Shown: in pieces, positions 1 through 11,800 of the stretch
How positions within the stretch are numbered: the stretch's first letter is position 1
Layout: every line of letters begins with the position of its first letter
NCBI GenBank assembly: GCA_947471745.1
Contig: CANJKZ010000174.1
Span: forward strand, 3,457,001-3,521,000
Reading direction: 5' to 3'
Length of the DNA: 64,000 bases
DNA from: Closterium sp. Naga37s-1
Lineage: Eukaryota > Streptophyta > Zygnematophyceae > Desmidiales > Closteriaceae
Notes under the pieces: model-generated
Database searches by the model: none
What the model saw: only the letters and a program-made list of their open reading frames with translations
What the model was told of the DNA's origin: nothing
Position numbers and translations under genes: made by a program

Positions 1-620
1 AGCGTGGTCAGCTTCGTCTAGCGTACGTGGCCACTCGGGCCAACACTGCTGATGTCTTCACCAAGGCACTTCCGCCTAGTGACCATCAGCGCTTTGTTAC
101 TGTGTTAGGCCTTGTCCCTACTTTGCCTCACTTACTTACTGCTGACTCTGCCTGTACTGTGATCTATCTATATACCTGCATGCTTGCACTTGTTAGGGTA
201 TGATCACTGCATTTTTTGTTCTCTTTATATAACTCTGCATGTGAACTGGCCTTGTGGCCCTTTGCTTGTGCTCGGACTGTGTGGTGACTTTGTGATCCAC
301 CCTGAGCTTGCTTTACTTTGCTTCTTCTCTTGACTGGTCTTGTGACCATTACTTGTTATGGCTATCCCCCACTTCGCCTATGGGGGTGTGTCAAACATAT
401 ATGCTTAGTTATATCTAGTCTTAGTTCATGTGTTTACATTTGTCTAGGCTATAGTGGGTTTAGCCTTAGGGGGTACACAACTCTCTCGACATTCTACTTG
501 TACCCTTCCTTGCTTCCTAGTCAATTCATTCTCGCCTACTATTCTCACAGTACAAACATATTTGCAATATTCAATAACATTAATATCATAATCACATTTT
601 TCTATTACTAGCTATCAGCT
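1..620 (+). mobile_element. Ty1/Copia-like LTR retrotransposon, 3' end (fossil)
   Basis: Positions 3-~200 translate to the C-terminal end of a Copia RNase H domain, with the family hallmark V-A-T-R-x-N-T-A-D-V-F-T-K-A-L-P. The rest of the element lies upstream of the window. A G-rich tract at about 381-386 followed by TGTGTCAAAC could be the polypurine tract and 3' LTR start, with the LTR ending somewhere between 579 and 620. An alternative LTR of 355-579, bounded by TGTTAT and ATAACA, is also possible, so the LTR edges are uncertain. Only the tail is visible, so neither intactness nor age can be judged. Confidence 0.75.
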
Positions 621-1125
621 ATAGATTTCCATCCATAATGGAAAATGGGTGACTGTTACCTTTTGGCATCGCTCAAGAGGTATCAGATGCTGATTTGAAC
701 CCACAAATTTCTTGGAGGGGAAAACTGGTTTTCACAACTCCCAGAAGTACGATCGAAACACCTCGAATCCACGGATGACGCCACGTCGGCCTCAACGTCA
801 ACAGCAATCAGAGGACGCCACACCACGCGGAGCACGTCAGCCCTTGCCACATGTCGTGCCAACCCCTTGCATGCCTGAGTTCACGGAGTCAGGTAACGAA
901 CTCACTGGTGGTGGTAACCCCTAGTTCGCTGACCACCTTCACAGCACACGAGGTTGTATCGAACTACACTTGAAACTTGAATTGAAACTAATTCTGCTGG
1001 GCGACCTTGAGATAGGAACATTTTTCTGAGAGTCCTTCGCCCCTTTACCTTATCCTCAAGTCCCTTGCTGCACCATCTTCTAAGGACCTCTAGCAGCTCT
1101 CTGCTTGGTGCTAGAGCAACCAGTC
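621..1125. other. Intergenic stretch upstream of the S20 gene
   Basis: No gene is recognised here. A short open frame at 712-924 has no recognisable motif and is probably chance. The last 100 bases before the ATG at 1126 should hold the S20 promoter and 5' leader, but I see no clear TATA box. Confidence 0.4.
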
Positions 1126-4100
1126 ATGGCTTCTTTGAGCATTCAAGCAGCCGCGCAGGCCCTGGGGTCGCTGTCTCTCTCTTCCCATCAACTATCGGCC
1201 TCGTCCAGCAGAGTGTCGCTCGGAGACTCACTTAGGGTTTCGAGCTTCCGCGGCTGCCGGCTCGCTGGTACGCTTGTGATTGATTTTGGACGCATAGTTA
1301 TCCCGTGCTTCAAGTGTGGGTATTAACCGCGTAAGGAAACGCTTAGAGACTCAATTAGGGTTTCAATCCCCGGCTGCCGGCTTGTTGGTACGTTATTGAA
1401 ATCTCGACGATTAGTTGCTTCGAGTGAGATATTTACTGCGTAGTGCGCTTATCAGATGGAACGAGAAAGAATGCGCGCTTTTTAGGTGGAATGCGAAGGA
1501 GCGTGGAATGAGACGGAGCATGCACGTATCATTGTGAAATAATGTGCACTCATCAGATGGAATGTGAAAGATTGTGCACTAGTAAGGAGCGAGCACTTAA
1601 GGATCGTGAAAGGCAGAGGTAGAACGTGAAAGTACATGATCTGATCGAGCTCGAGCTGTTGCCTTGGAAGCCGTATTAGATATCCTAGTTGCCTACAGCC
1701 TAAGGGTCAGCCGCAGGCGTTTGAGTTGCCGATCACTTAAGGATCAGCCGTAGCTGTTCTCGGCCATTCTCATTTCCGATTGCCAAACCTGTTTCCCTGT
1801 CCCAGTCACTTTCGGTGTTTCTGGGCTGTTCGCTTGAGCGACACAAGCCCGCATTGCAGCTGTCCGAAGCCGACATTTTTATTTTTGGTTGATTTCCCGT
1901 CACACCCACTCACCTCCCCTCTCCTTGTCAACAATATCCCCGTCCCCTTCCCCTCCCGCCTACTCCCTCCTTCCTCCCCTTTCCCCTTACCTGCCCTCTA
2001 GGATCTCTTCTCCCATCATTCGCAGCTGCTACCCGGCCATAGCCACGCGGATTAGGGTTGGTTTTGAGACGTCTCAAAACCAACCTTATTTCACGCCCTC
2101 TCTGATCTCTCTTCTCCATTCATTCGCAGCTGCCACCCGACCATCTGTTGTCACCACCAGCAAACCCGCCGAAGACGGGGACTTGATGGTGAAGCGCGCC
2201 AATCGGGCTGAGGCTCAACCGGTGCACAACCCAGCCAGAGTTCCTTTCAACCGTTGCTCATCCGTCTCCAACACCTCTCCAACCCCCCCTCTCCCCCACC
2301 CATCACCCTCCCCCCCCTCTCTTCCTCCCGCTCCCCCTCCTTCTCTCCACTCTCTCCCTGCTCGGCTGCTTCTCCCATTCTTCGCAGCTACTACCCGGCC
2401 ATCTGCTGTCGTCGCCGCGGCCAGGTGTCCTGCCGTGGTCGCCGCCGCCGCCGCCACTCCCACCGTCGCTGCCGCTCTCAACCGTTGCTCATTGTTTTTT
2501 CCTTCCCACAACGATTCCCCCCCTCCCCCCACGTCCCCCTCGCTCTCCCCTCTCCCCGCCCCAATCTCTTCTCCCATTCTTCGCAGCTGCTACCCGGCCA
2601 TCTGCTGGCGTCGCCGTGGCCAGGTGTCCCGCCGTGGTCGCCGCCGCCGCCGCCACTCCCACCGTCGCTGCCGCTCTCAACCGTTGCTCATTGTTTTTTC
2701 CTTCCCACAACGATTTCCCCCCTTCCCCCACGTCCCCCTCGCTCTCCCCTCTTCCCGCCCCAATCTCTTCTCCCATTCTTCGCAGCTGCTACCCGGCCAT
2801 CTGCGGTCGTCGCCGCGGCCAGGTGTCCCGCCGTGGTCGCCGCCGCCGCCGCCGCCACTCCCACCGTCGCTGCGGCCGCTGGCAAGACGGCCAAGCCGAA
2901 GAAGAAGGTGGACTCGGCCGTGAAGCGCGCCAAGCAGGCGGAGGTGCGGCGGGTGTACAACAAGTCCCGGAAGACGGAGATGAGCACGCGCATGAAGAAG
3001 GTGAGCTGATTGGTGCTCGCAGTAAGCTAGCCCTGAACGGGAACAGCCAAGAAGAGGAGGGGAAGGAGGGCGGGGACGAAGGGGACGTAGGGGGACGCGG
3101 AGCAAGGTTTGGGGGGGGCGGAGAAAAGGAGAGGAGAAGCGGGGAGGTGGAAGCGGGGAGTCGGAAGAGGGGAGGCGGAAAAGGGAAGACGGTAGCGGGG
3201 AGGCGGAAGCAGTGATACGGAACTGGGGAGGCAGGAGTTGCGGCATCTGCGGGAATATGCGAAGGGATGATTGGTTGGGTGCAAGCAGGGGGGATAAGCA
3301 GGGGATGGGATGAAGGAGCGAAAGGCGAAGTAGCGGTCTGTCATGCAGGAGGGAGGAGGAGCTGATGGAGGCGTTGAGAAACAGAGGGCGATTGAGAGAC
3401 GGGGAAGGGGGAGGGAGAGAGGGTGAGTAAGAGGGAAAGAGGAGAGGAACAAATGAAATGATGTTTAGAGAGGGGGAGGTGAGGACGTGTGCGGGAAAAG
3501 GCTTGAGGAGGAGAGAAAGGGAGAGAGAAAGGGTGATAGAGGAACAAGGAGGGAGAGAAAGGAGGCCCTTCGTTGTGCTTTGAGTCAGCACATCGGCAAC
3601 CAGAGATGATGCAATGCCACGTGCTTGCAGTCCGAAACAAATTGGTAACAGACTGAAGCAGAGTGGTAACTGACTGAAGCAGGGTGAACACATACCAAAT
3701 AATAGAGGTAGCCTACTGAAGCAGAGTGGTAACACACCGAAGCAGAGCGATATCAGAGTGATTTTAAGTGGTAACACACCGAAGCAGAGCGATAGCAGAG
3801 TGTTTCAAAGTGGTAACAGACCGAAGCAGGGCGATAGTAGAGTGATTCAGTCGTGGAGCCTCGCAGCGTCAAACGCCGGGAGGGGACCAGACATGAGTCG
3901 TGGCACCGAGTACAGATTGCTCAGGTGAAAAAGGGGCTGTTGTTCCGTGAATTCGCCAGTAATAGCCACTCGTTGTGTATCACATAGGCGCTTTCTCACC
4001 CTGCGGGATGCGAACAGTAACTGAGCAGCTGTGGCATGAAGCATGAATCGTAGCTGTGCACTATCAAGCAGGCCGGTGCATAACAGCATATGGATCACAG

Positions 4101-4546
4101 TGCGGGTAGGGGAGGGAGGGTTGGGCGGGAAGGGAGGGTATACAGCAGCAGGGAGAAAGTGAAGCAGGCGAAGTTAGAAGCATGGGGATTTATGGTTTGC
4201 TGTGCCTTTCCCGGGAGCTCGTTCCCATCTGAGAATCAATTGGTGGCAGCAATGAAGCTTATCTCACGCCACCCTCTCAACCCTATCTCTCTCTTTTCCC
4301 AATCCCTCCCTGCCACAGGCGTTCCTTGCTCTGGAGGAGCTGAGCAAGAGTGCATCCCCATCAGAGGAGCAGCTGCTGGCAGCAGAGAAGCTCATCTCGG
4401 AGGCATTCTCCATCATCGACCGGTCCGTGAAGGTCAACGCCATCCACCAGAACAAGGGTGCGCGCCGCAAGGCTCGGCTCTCCCGGGCCAAGCGCGCTAC
4501 GCTGGTTTCTCTTGGCTGGTACACTCCCGAGCCTGCTGCTGCCTAG
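1126..4546 (+). CDS. rpsT/PRPS20: Plastid 30S ribosomal protein S20, nuclear-encoded, 3 exons
   Basis: Exons 1126-1267, 2786-3000 and 4319-4546 join in phase (1, then 0) into 194 codons plus stop. Exon 1 encodes a Ser/Ala/Leu-rich, acid-poor N-terminus starting M-A-S-L-S-I-Q-A, typical of a chloroplast transit peptide. Exon 2 adds an Ala/Val-rich stretch and then the basic S20 start at about residue 80 (G-K-T-A-K-P-K-K-K, then S-A-V-K-R-A-K-Q). Exon 3 carries the S20 C-terminal helices, with N-A-I-H-Q-N-K-G-A-R-R-K-A-R-L-S-R. S20 is a three-helix protein of the 30S subunit that binds 16S rRNA; bacterial S20 is about 87 residues, so the remainder is targeting sequence. Introns are GT-AG. The start at 1126 was chosen because the split codon G|CT links exons 1 and 2; an in-frame upstream start at 1105 would add 7 residues. 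The exon 2 acceptor is the last of several near-identical acceptors. Confidence 0.9.
1335..1400 (+). pseudogene. Decayed echo of S20 exon 1 end
   Basis: This stretch repeats the last ~50 bases of S20 exon 1 and its splice donor (1222-1275), with several substitutions. It lies in intron 1 and is not needed by the gene model. Confidence 0.7.
2012..2785 (+). repeat. Tandem copies of the S20 exon 2 acceptor and 5' part
   Basis: A segment of about 200 bp, with a C/T tract, a 'cttcgcag' acceptor and the Ala/Val-coding start of exon 2, recurs near 2371, 2571 and 2773 (the last is the real exon). More diverged copies start near 2012 and 2121. The copy at 2121-2255 also retains a degenerate version of the S20 core (K-P-A-E-D-G, then V-K-R-A-N-R-A-E), so a larger part of exon 2 was once duplicated. 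The whole block is pyrimidine-rich on the + strand. Confidence 0.8.
2056..2085. repeat. Perfect 30-bp palindrome with TTTTGAGACGTCTCAAAA core
   Basis: The 18-bp core at 2062-2079 is flanked by GGTTGG on the left and its complement CCAACC on the right, giving a perfect 30-bp palindrome in S20 intron 1 between two exon 2 echoes. It is a member of the dispersed palindrome family described in the findings. Confidence 0.9.
3001..4318 (+). other. S20 intron 2, with purine tract and short tandem repeat
   Basis: The intron between S20 exons 2 and 3. About 3050-3560 is strongly purine-rich (G/A) on the + strand. About 3635-3850 holds a degenerate tandem repeat of roughly 30-50 bases built on 'gtggtaacacaccgaagcag'. 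Reverse-strand open frames here are Ser/Leu/Pro-rich shadows of the purine tract. I see no gene. Confidence 0.7.
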
Positions 4547-5412
4547 AGGGGGTTTTAGGTGGTGGAAAGGTTTGGATGGAAATGGTGTCTGTTTATAGAA
4601 ATTGTGAAGTCATGCTTTATTTTCAGTGATTGTTACAGCTGCTCTCAGAACCAGGTTCAAACTAGCAAGTAAAGATTGTGCTTTAGAATTAGGCTTCTGA
4701 GATCATGAACAATGTGTTGAGTGCTTGGCACAGCTGACTAGGTGTACCCTGCGTGTCTGCGGTTCAGGTTCGGTTCGCCCAAGTTCGGCACAAATTAACT
4801 CAAAATTCTGAGGTGTGGTTCACACAAGTGATTTCAGTCAAAATTCAGAGGTGAGGCCCACTTTGTTTCGCGACAAAACGCGTTTGCTTGCAAACTACTG
4901 TATCCAGGGTCCTCCTCGAAATCAGCCGAACCTGACACAAAGCTGAGCAATGCGCACCTCAGTTCGAGTGACTCCCAAAAAATTTGTTCCACGTGGTAAT
5001 TCAAGTAAATGATTGCTAGAACCAGGCTGAAAACTTCGGAACCGAACTAAACCGTGCAATCGGGCCCGTTCTGCAGCTGCTGGTGTTGTCCCCGAGGTGC
5101 TGTACAATCTGCATGGAGCTCCCTAGGTTGGAAGTAACCAAGTAACTGAGAGCTGCCTGAAATCTTCAGCGTGTGTGACTTGCTCGTAACCCGCAGGACT
5201 GCTGGCCGAGGGACCGTAGTCGACGGAGCCGCAGTTGACGGAGCATTATACTTACGAAGCGCGTTTCTTTGTCCAACCTTTGAAGTGATGCTGGCAGGCA
5301 AGACCAGGGATTGGACACACGAGGGTGTTTCTAGTACGTAGTGCTTTTCAAAAGACATAGACACTCGCTGCATCGCATCACTGAAAAAGCCAGCGCTTCT
5401 AGAAGGATCACC
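4547..5412. other. Intergenic region between S20 and SECA2
   Basis: It should contain the S20 3' UTR and the SECA2 promoter and leader. Several 'gttcg/cgaac' words occur at 4760-5045, loosely like the hAT MITE in this window, but no terminal repeats or target duplication could be found. No RNA gene or ORF with recognisable content was seen. Confidence 0.5.
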
Positions 5413-5814
5413 ATGGCACGGTCAACGATTCTGTCGCCGCTTCACGGAGAAATCCCTTCTTTTCTTCGCCAATCAGGATCCTCCACGTTTCTCTTCCCTT
5501 CAGTTGGCCAGCTCCGCCGTGTCCCGTGCCTATCCGATCCTCGATACAGTCTCGCGCGATTCCGTTATAGAGCTACATCCAGGCCGGGTGCTACGCGCTG
5601 CTCGTTTCCTAAAGGAAATTTGCAGGATGGGGGTAGTTTGGACCATGAATTTCAGCCAAGGAGTGTCAAGGCAGGGAGAGACGGCAGCGGGAAGAGGAGG
5701 GTGGTGTTACCAGTGACTCGCGCTGCTGTTACAGCTGGTAACCCGGTTGACGAAGGATCTGGGAACGCACCCGTTGGGCGAAAGAGTAACGCGCAGCAGG
5801 CTGCACTACACAGG
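5413..5814 (+). CDS. SECA2: SECA2 exon 1: transit peptide and N-terminal extension
   Basis: It encodes residues 1-134 and has no similarity to bacterial SecA. It is rich in Ser, Arg and Pro with few acidic residues at the start ([10 protein letters not shown]), as expected of a chloroplast transit peptide. The ATG at 5413 lies in a good context (caccATGg). An in-frame ATG-like start at 5341 would add 24 residues and cannot be excluded. The donor is AGG|GTAAGG, phase 0. Confidence 0.75.
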
Positions 5815-8800
5815 GTAAGGTGATGGGGTTAGGTGCAACTAGGAGGACAAGGGGGAGATTATGGGAAGGGAGGAGAGGGGAGAGAATTTGTGAAGGAAGA
5901 GAGGAGAGAGAATGTGTGAAGGGAGGAGAGGCGATAGAATTTGTAGAGGAAAGAATGCAGTGAAAAGAGGTTCTTACAGAGAGCAGTCGGAGGTATGGTG
6001 TCATGACATGGCAAGGAGGCATGGGTGTAATGACATGACAAGGATTGTATTATGACATGACAAGGAAGCATGGGTATCATGACATGGCAAGGATGGTCTG
6101 GTCTTATGACATGACGCGGATGGTACCATGACATAAGAAGGATGGTATCATGACCTGGCAAGGATGGTACGATGACATGGCAAGGAACCTGGGTGGTGCA
6201 CCACTTCTGGCACCTCGTGGCACAAACGAACACCCTTCTCTCCTCTCACCGCCTATCCCTCCCCCCCCCCTCTTCAGAGCACGTTAGATATGATAAAGAG
6301 CGAAAAGCTGGGCATTTTCTCTCTCAACACCTGGGTGGTACACCACTTCCGGCACCTCGTGGCTCAAGTCAACGCTTTGGAGCCAGCAATGCAGGCACTT
6401 TCTGATAAGCAGGTGCGCATATCCGGTGTCGTGTGTACCGTGTATGTAACTGTGTGGGCGGTGCACCACTCTTGCCACCTCGTGGCTGAGGCTATCACGC
6501 TGGGGCTGGAGATTCAGGCACTGACGGACCTAGTTTTGAGTCGACAACTTTTGAGGCGACTTTTGAGGCGTCTCAAAAGTCACTGACGGACCTAGTTTTG
6601 AGTCGACTCAAAACTAGGCTATCACGCTGGGACTGGAAATTCAGGCACTGACGGACAAACAGATATGTTACAGGAAGGCAGGAGTGTGAGTGTACAGAGG
6701 TGTGACTGTGTAACTGTATGGGTTACTTGCCCTCATCATGGCTCAGGTTAACGCCCTAGAGCCGGCAGTGCAGGCACCGGCGAACAAACACGTGCATAAT
6801 GATGAGGCGAGAGTGCAAGCAAGCATATTATATGTGACGTGACCTGTGTGACTGTAACTGTGTGATTATGTGGTAGGTCGCTCACATCTGCAGTGCACGC
6901 TGTGGTCACAGGTACAGCAACACTCCGATTCCAACCGGTTGATGGCCATGTGATAGTCACAAAAGGAATACCAGCAGTTCTAAGGTTCCTTTCAAATTCC
7001 GACTCAGAAGGTCCTGGGCTAACCAGCAGTTTCACCCGGGAGTTTCTTGAGTCAGCCAGCAGACCAGACCTTGTGATAACCCTGTCTGTCACTGGCTGAC
7101 ATTGGTCCCCTGTCTGTCTTCTCTCGCTCTGATTGTGCTTCAGTTGCGGCGCAAGACACGCGAGTTCAAGAAGCGGTTGAAGCAGGGAGAGACGCTGGAT
7201 GACATACAGGCAGGTAGGATTCGTTTGTGTGCGGTGCAAGCACCTGTTCTACATCCTGTGCTAGTTGCTTTAAGGTGCTGCTGATGTCTTCGCCCCTCTC
7301 TTTCCTTTGGCTCTACATTGCATCATTGATCGTTTTGCTTCTTAAATTGAATAGCCTGTTCAAACAATACTCACACGTTATAAATCATGGCATCTGCTTT
7401 TCGAACCCGTGCACTTGCCTGGTCACCTTGTGATCACCCTTTTGTTAAAGCTCCCGATTTTCGTGTCTCTGTTGTGCGCTGCTTTTGCGTGCGCTGTCCC
7501 CCCACCCCTACCTACCTGCCCGTGGTCCCGCAGAGGCGTTTGCTGTGGTGCGAGAGGCGGCTCAGCGCACCCTCAGCATGCGGCACTTCGATGTGCAGGT
7601 GTGTGTTTGTGTGTGGGTGGATGGGTGTGTGTATGTGGGTGGGTGGATGGGTGGATGGATGGGTGCATATGCACCAGCAGTAATGGATGATGAGTTACAT
7701 GACTTAATGCACTCATTCCACTTCTCCCCTCTTCTGTCCCATCCCCCCTCACTCCTCTCCGCACCGCACTTCTCAACTTTCTTGCAGATCGTGGGAGGGG
7801 CGGTGCTGCATGCAGGGGCGATATCCGAGATGAAGACAGGCGAGGGGAAGACTCTTGTGTCCACGCTCGCAGCTTACCTTAACTCCCTTGTGGGCAAAGG
7901 CGTGCATGGTAAGGGATCATCTGCACCCTTCCCATCCCCTTCCTTTTGATTGAAGAAGTGTTTTGAGACGTCTCAAAACCCTTCCCATCCCCTTCCTTTT
8001 CCCTTTTCCATTGAATGGTTTGCAAGTTGGTGCCGCCACTCTTTGATTTCACTTCTTCCCCTCCCCTCCGCCTTTCTATGCCTCTCCCCACCCCAGTGGT
8101 AACGGTCAATGACTATTTGGCAAGGAGGGATGCGGAGTGGATAGGATGGGCGCACAGACTTTCATGCCATCTCATGCCATCTCATGCCATCTCATGCCAT
8201 CTCATGCCATCTCATGCCATCTCATGCCATCTCATGCCATCTCATGCCATCTCATGCCATCTCAGGCCATCTCAGGCCATCATGTCTTTCCCCCATCCCA
8301 TACCTTTCCCCCACCACCCCAGTGGTAACGGTCAATGAATATTTGGCAAGGAGGGATGCGGAGTTGATAGGATGGGCGCACAGAATTTCATGCCATCTCA
8401 TGCCATCTCATGCCATCTCATGCCATCTCATGCCATCTCATGCCATCTCATGCCATCTCAGGCCATCTCAGGCCATCATGTCTTTCCCCCATCCCATACC
8501 TTTCCCCCACCACCCCAGTGGTAACGGTCAATGACTATCTAGCAAGGAGGGATGCGGAGTGGATGGGCAGGGTGCACGGCTTTCTGGGGCTGTCAGTGGG
8601 GGTCATTCAGGTGGGTGAAAACATCCTGGATGGGTTGGGCGTGATACACACACTCAAAGGGGATGGCAACCAGATGCGGAGTGGATGGGCAGGGTGCACG
8701 GCTTTCTGGGGCTGTCAGTGGGGGTCATCCAGGTAAGCGAGTCACAGAAATGCCTGATTCAGATTAGTGTGATTCTATTGAGTGTGATGCAGGCGAATAA

Positions 8801-11800
8801 TCCGATGTGGATGGTTTTTTGAGTCACTCGATTCAATGCACTTCTTTTGCTTGCAGTGTTCCTCTTTTCACGAACAGTTTGCAAACACCTCCTCTTTTCT
8901 CCTCACTCTCTCGCACGACTCTGCTCCACTTGCCCTCTTCAGATGCATCTTTGATTTCCATCTCATCCGCACTCTTGACCGTTTTTGCTTCTTTTGTCCT
9001 TTTCAGCGTCTTCTGCTGTACTTCTCTGCATTGTTTGTTCCTTTCTGCGCCTTCGATTGCCCTTTTCTGCATGAAATTGTGGTTTGGGCAGCCTGGTCAG
9101 ACAAAGGAGGAGAGACAGCTAGCTTATGCTTGCGACATTACTTATGGCAGCAACAACGTGAGTGAGATGTAACACCGCATGTGGGTGGCAATAACACCGT
9201 CTTTTTTGTTCGTGCAGCCTGGCCAGGCAAAGGAGGAGAGACAGCTGGCTTATGCTTGCGACATAACATACGGCAGTAACAGCATGAGTATGATGTAATG
9301 CATATGGCAGCAACAACGTGAGTGAGTTGTAACGCATTTATGGCATACTTTTAAGGCGCCTCAGAGACAGCTGGCTTATGCTTGCGACATAACATAACAT
9401 ACGGCAGTAGCAACGTGAGTGGGGTGTAACATGCGTTAATAGGGCAGAGACAACGAGAGTGAGGAATGACATGTGTCAGTAGGGCAGTGTCAAGTGAACG
9501 TGATCGGGTATGACTACCTGCGGGACCATCTGGTTCAAGACCCCAACGAGCGCACGCTGAGATGACGGGACGCACTTCACTACTCCAGTTTTGAGACGTC
9601 TAGTTTTGAGACGTCTAGTTTTGAGACGTCTAGTTTTGAGACGTCTAGTTTTGAGACGTCTAGTTTTGAGACGTCTAGTTTTGAGATGTCTAGTTTTGAG
9701 ACGTCTAGTTTTGAAACGTCTAGTTTTGAGACGTCTAGTTTTGAGACGTCTAGTTTTGAGACGTCTAGTTTTGAGACGTCTAGTTTTGAGACGTCTAGTT
9801 TTGAGACGTCTAGTTTTGAGACGTCTAGTTTTGAGACGTCTAGTTTTGAGACATCTAGTTTTGAGACGTCTAGTTTTGAGACGTCTAGTTTTGAGACGTC
9901 TAGTTTTGAGACGTCTAGTTTTGAGACGTCTCAAAGCCGGACGCATTTCACTACTCCATTTTGGACGAGATTGTCTCTTGGCACATTCAAAACCCCCTTC
10001 CTGCACTGACACATCTCAAACCCCCTTCCTGCACTGACACATCTCAAACCCCCTTCCTGCACTGTTGTAACTACATACCAGGAAATAGGGTTCGACTACC
10101 TGCGAGACCATCTGGTTCAGGACCCAAGCGAGCGCACGCTGAGGTGGCCAGATGCGCTGCACTACTCCATCGTGGACGAGATAGACTCTGTGCTCATCGA
10201 CGAAGGCAGGAACCCTCTGCTAATCAGCAACATGGTGAGTCACTCGCTGCCTCACTGCCTTTCATCGACAGCATAGTGCGTGCCTCTGCCTGCCTGCCTC
10301 CTTCCTCCCATGCGCTGCACTACTCCATTGTGGACGACATTGACTCTGTGCTCATCGACGAGGGCAGAAATCTCCTGCTCATCAGCAACATGGTGAGTGC
10401 CTCACTGACGCTACCTGTCGGTTCAGTGCTGTCTGCCTCCTGTCTCGCCTGCCTCCTTCCTCTGATGCTCTGCACAACACTACTCCATCGTGGACGAGAT
10501 TTACTCCGTGCTCATCGATGAGGGCAGAAACCCCCTGCTCATCAGCTCAGCAACATGGTGAGGGCCTCAGGGCCTTCGTCCGTTCTTGAAGTGCATCAAA
10601 TCAAAATCCATCAGCAACATGAACAGCATGAGTCAGGGCCTCACTGCCTCCTGCTGCCTTGTCGTCAGTGCCCCTCTCTGCCCGCTGCTCCATCGTGTTT
10701 TGAGACGTCCCAAAAAACGTGTTTTGAGACGTCTTTTGAGACGTGTTTTGAGACGTCTCAAAAAACGTGTTTTGAGACGTCTCAAAACACTCCTGCCTTG
10801 TCGTCAGTGCCCCTCTCTGCCCGCTGCTGCTCCATCGTGCTCATCCGCGAGGGCAGCAACATGGTGAGTGAGTCAGGGCCTCAGTGCCTCAGGCCTCCCT
10901 CCTTCCTACTCTCTCGCATGCTCTTCCCCTCCCCCCTATAGATGCCCGTTGTTGAGGCACCTAAGAACTTGTCCTATAGGGTTTCACGTTGTCCTATAGG
11001 TGCCCCTTTTTCCCCTCCTGCCCACGTGTTGCTCTTCCATGTGGTTGCTGGAATAGCGGATTTGACATTTGTGTGCTCCCTGGCCCCCCATCCTCCCCTC
11101 CGTCTCTTTCCCTCTCTCACTCACTTTCTGCGTGTGCAGTCCTCCTCGTACGTCATGCGCTTCCCTGTGGCTGCTCAAGTGGCGGAGATCCTCAGAAGGG
11201 ATATTGTGAGTTCTCACTTGATCAAGGCACGTATCAAGGCATTTATGGTGGTTACTGGTTAGTACATGGGATAACTGGTTGAGCCGAGTACGAACCAATC
11301 AAGGCTCTCGTGTTCAGTTGGAGTGACGCAGAGATTGAAACCATGATGGGTTTTGTGACCTCACAATACAGAGGTAGGGAAGGCCGCTAGAGAAGTGACT
11401 TCCAGCTTCCTCTCTTGCCTTCCCTGACTAAGTCCTTCCCAACCCATCCTCCCTCTCCCCCCCCCCTTCATCCTCCAGGCGTAAGTTCTGAAGCTGCACA
11501 CAGTGCAGCTCACCGACTCGGGGGTGGCGATTGTGGCAGAGAGCTAGAGAAGGGTTCCTGCTCTACCATCACCCCACTCACCACAGCACAGCACTCATCC
11601 CCGCTTTCCCTTTCCCTACCCCACCAGGACTACACGGCAGACCTGAAGCTGCGCACGGTGCAGCTCACCGATTCAGGGGTGGCGATCGTGGCAGAGAGCT
11701 TGAGAAGCGAGGATGCTGCAGCAGAGGGGGACGGAGAGGGGGAAGGGGTGGAACTGGGGGAAGGAGGGAATGGCTCAGATTCAGATGATATCTTTGAGAG

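Noticed and set aside
670-700. Primer-binding-site-like 'ggtatcagatgc'
   Set aside because: It resembles the tRNA-Met site of plant LTR elements but stands ~50-100 bases beyond the LTR candidates and is followed by no element.
1889-3777. Several long Ser/Pro/Arg-rich ORFs around S20 exon 2
   Set aside because: They arise from pyrimidine/purine-biased intron DNA; only the frame covering 2786-3000 has S20 content.
4740-5050. Possible second hAT MITE rich in gttcgg/cgaac words
   Set aside because: No inverted ends or 8-bp duplication could be found.
8098-8380. First two copies of SECA2 exon 6 as the real exon
   Set aside because: They lose the coding match after 'gagtgg/gagttg' and run into 10-bp repeats; the third copy is complete with a donor.
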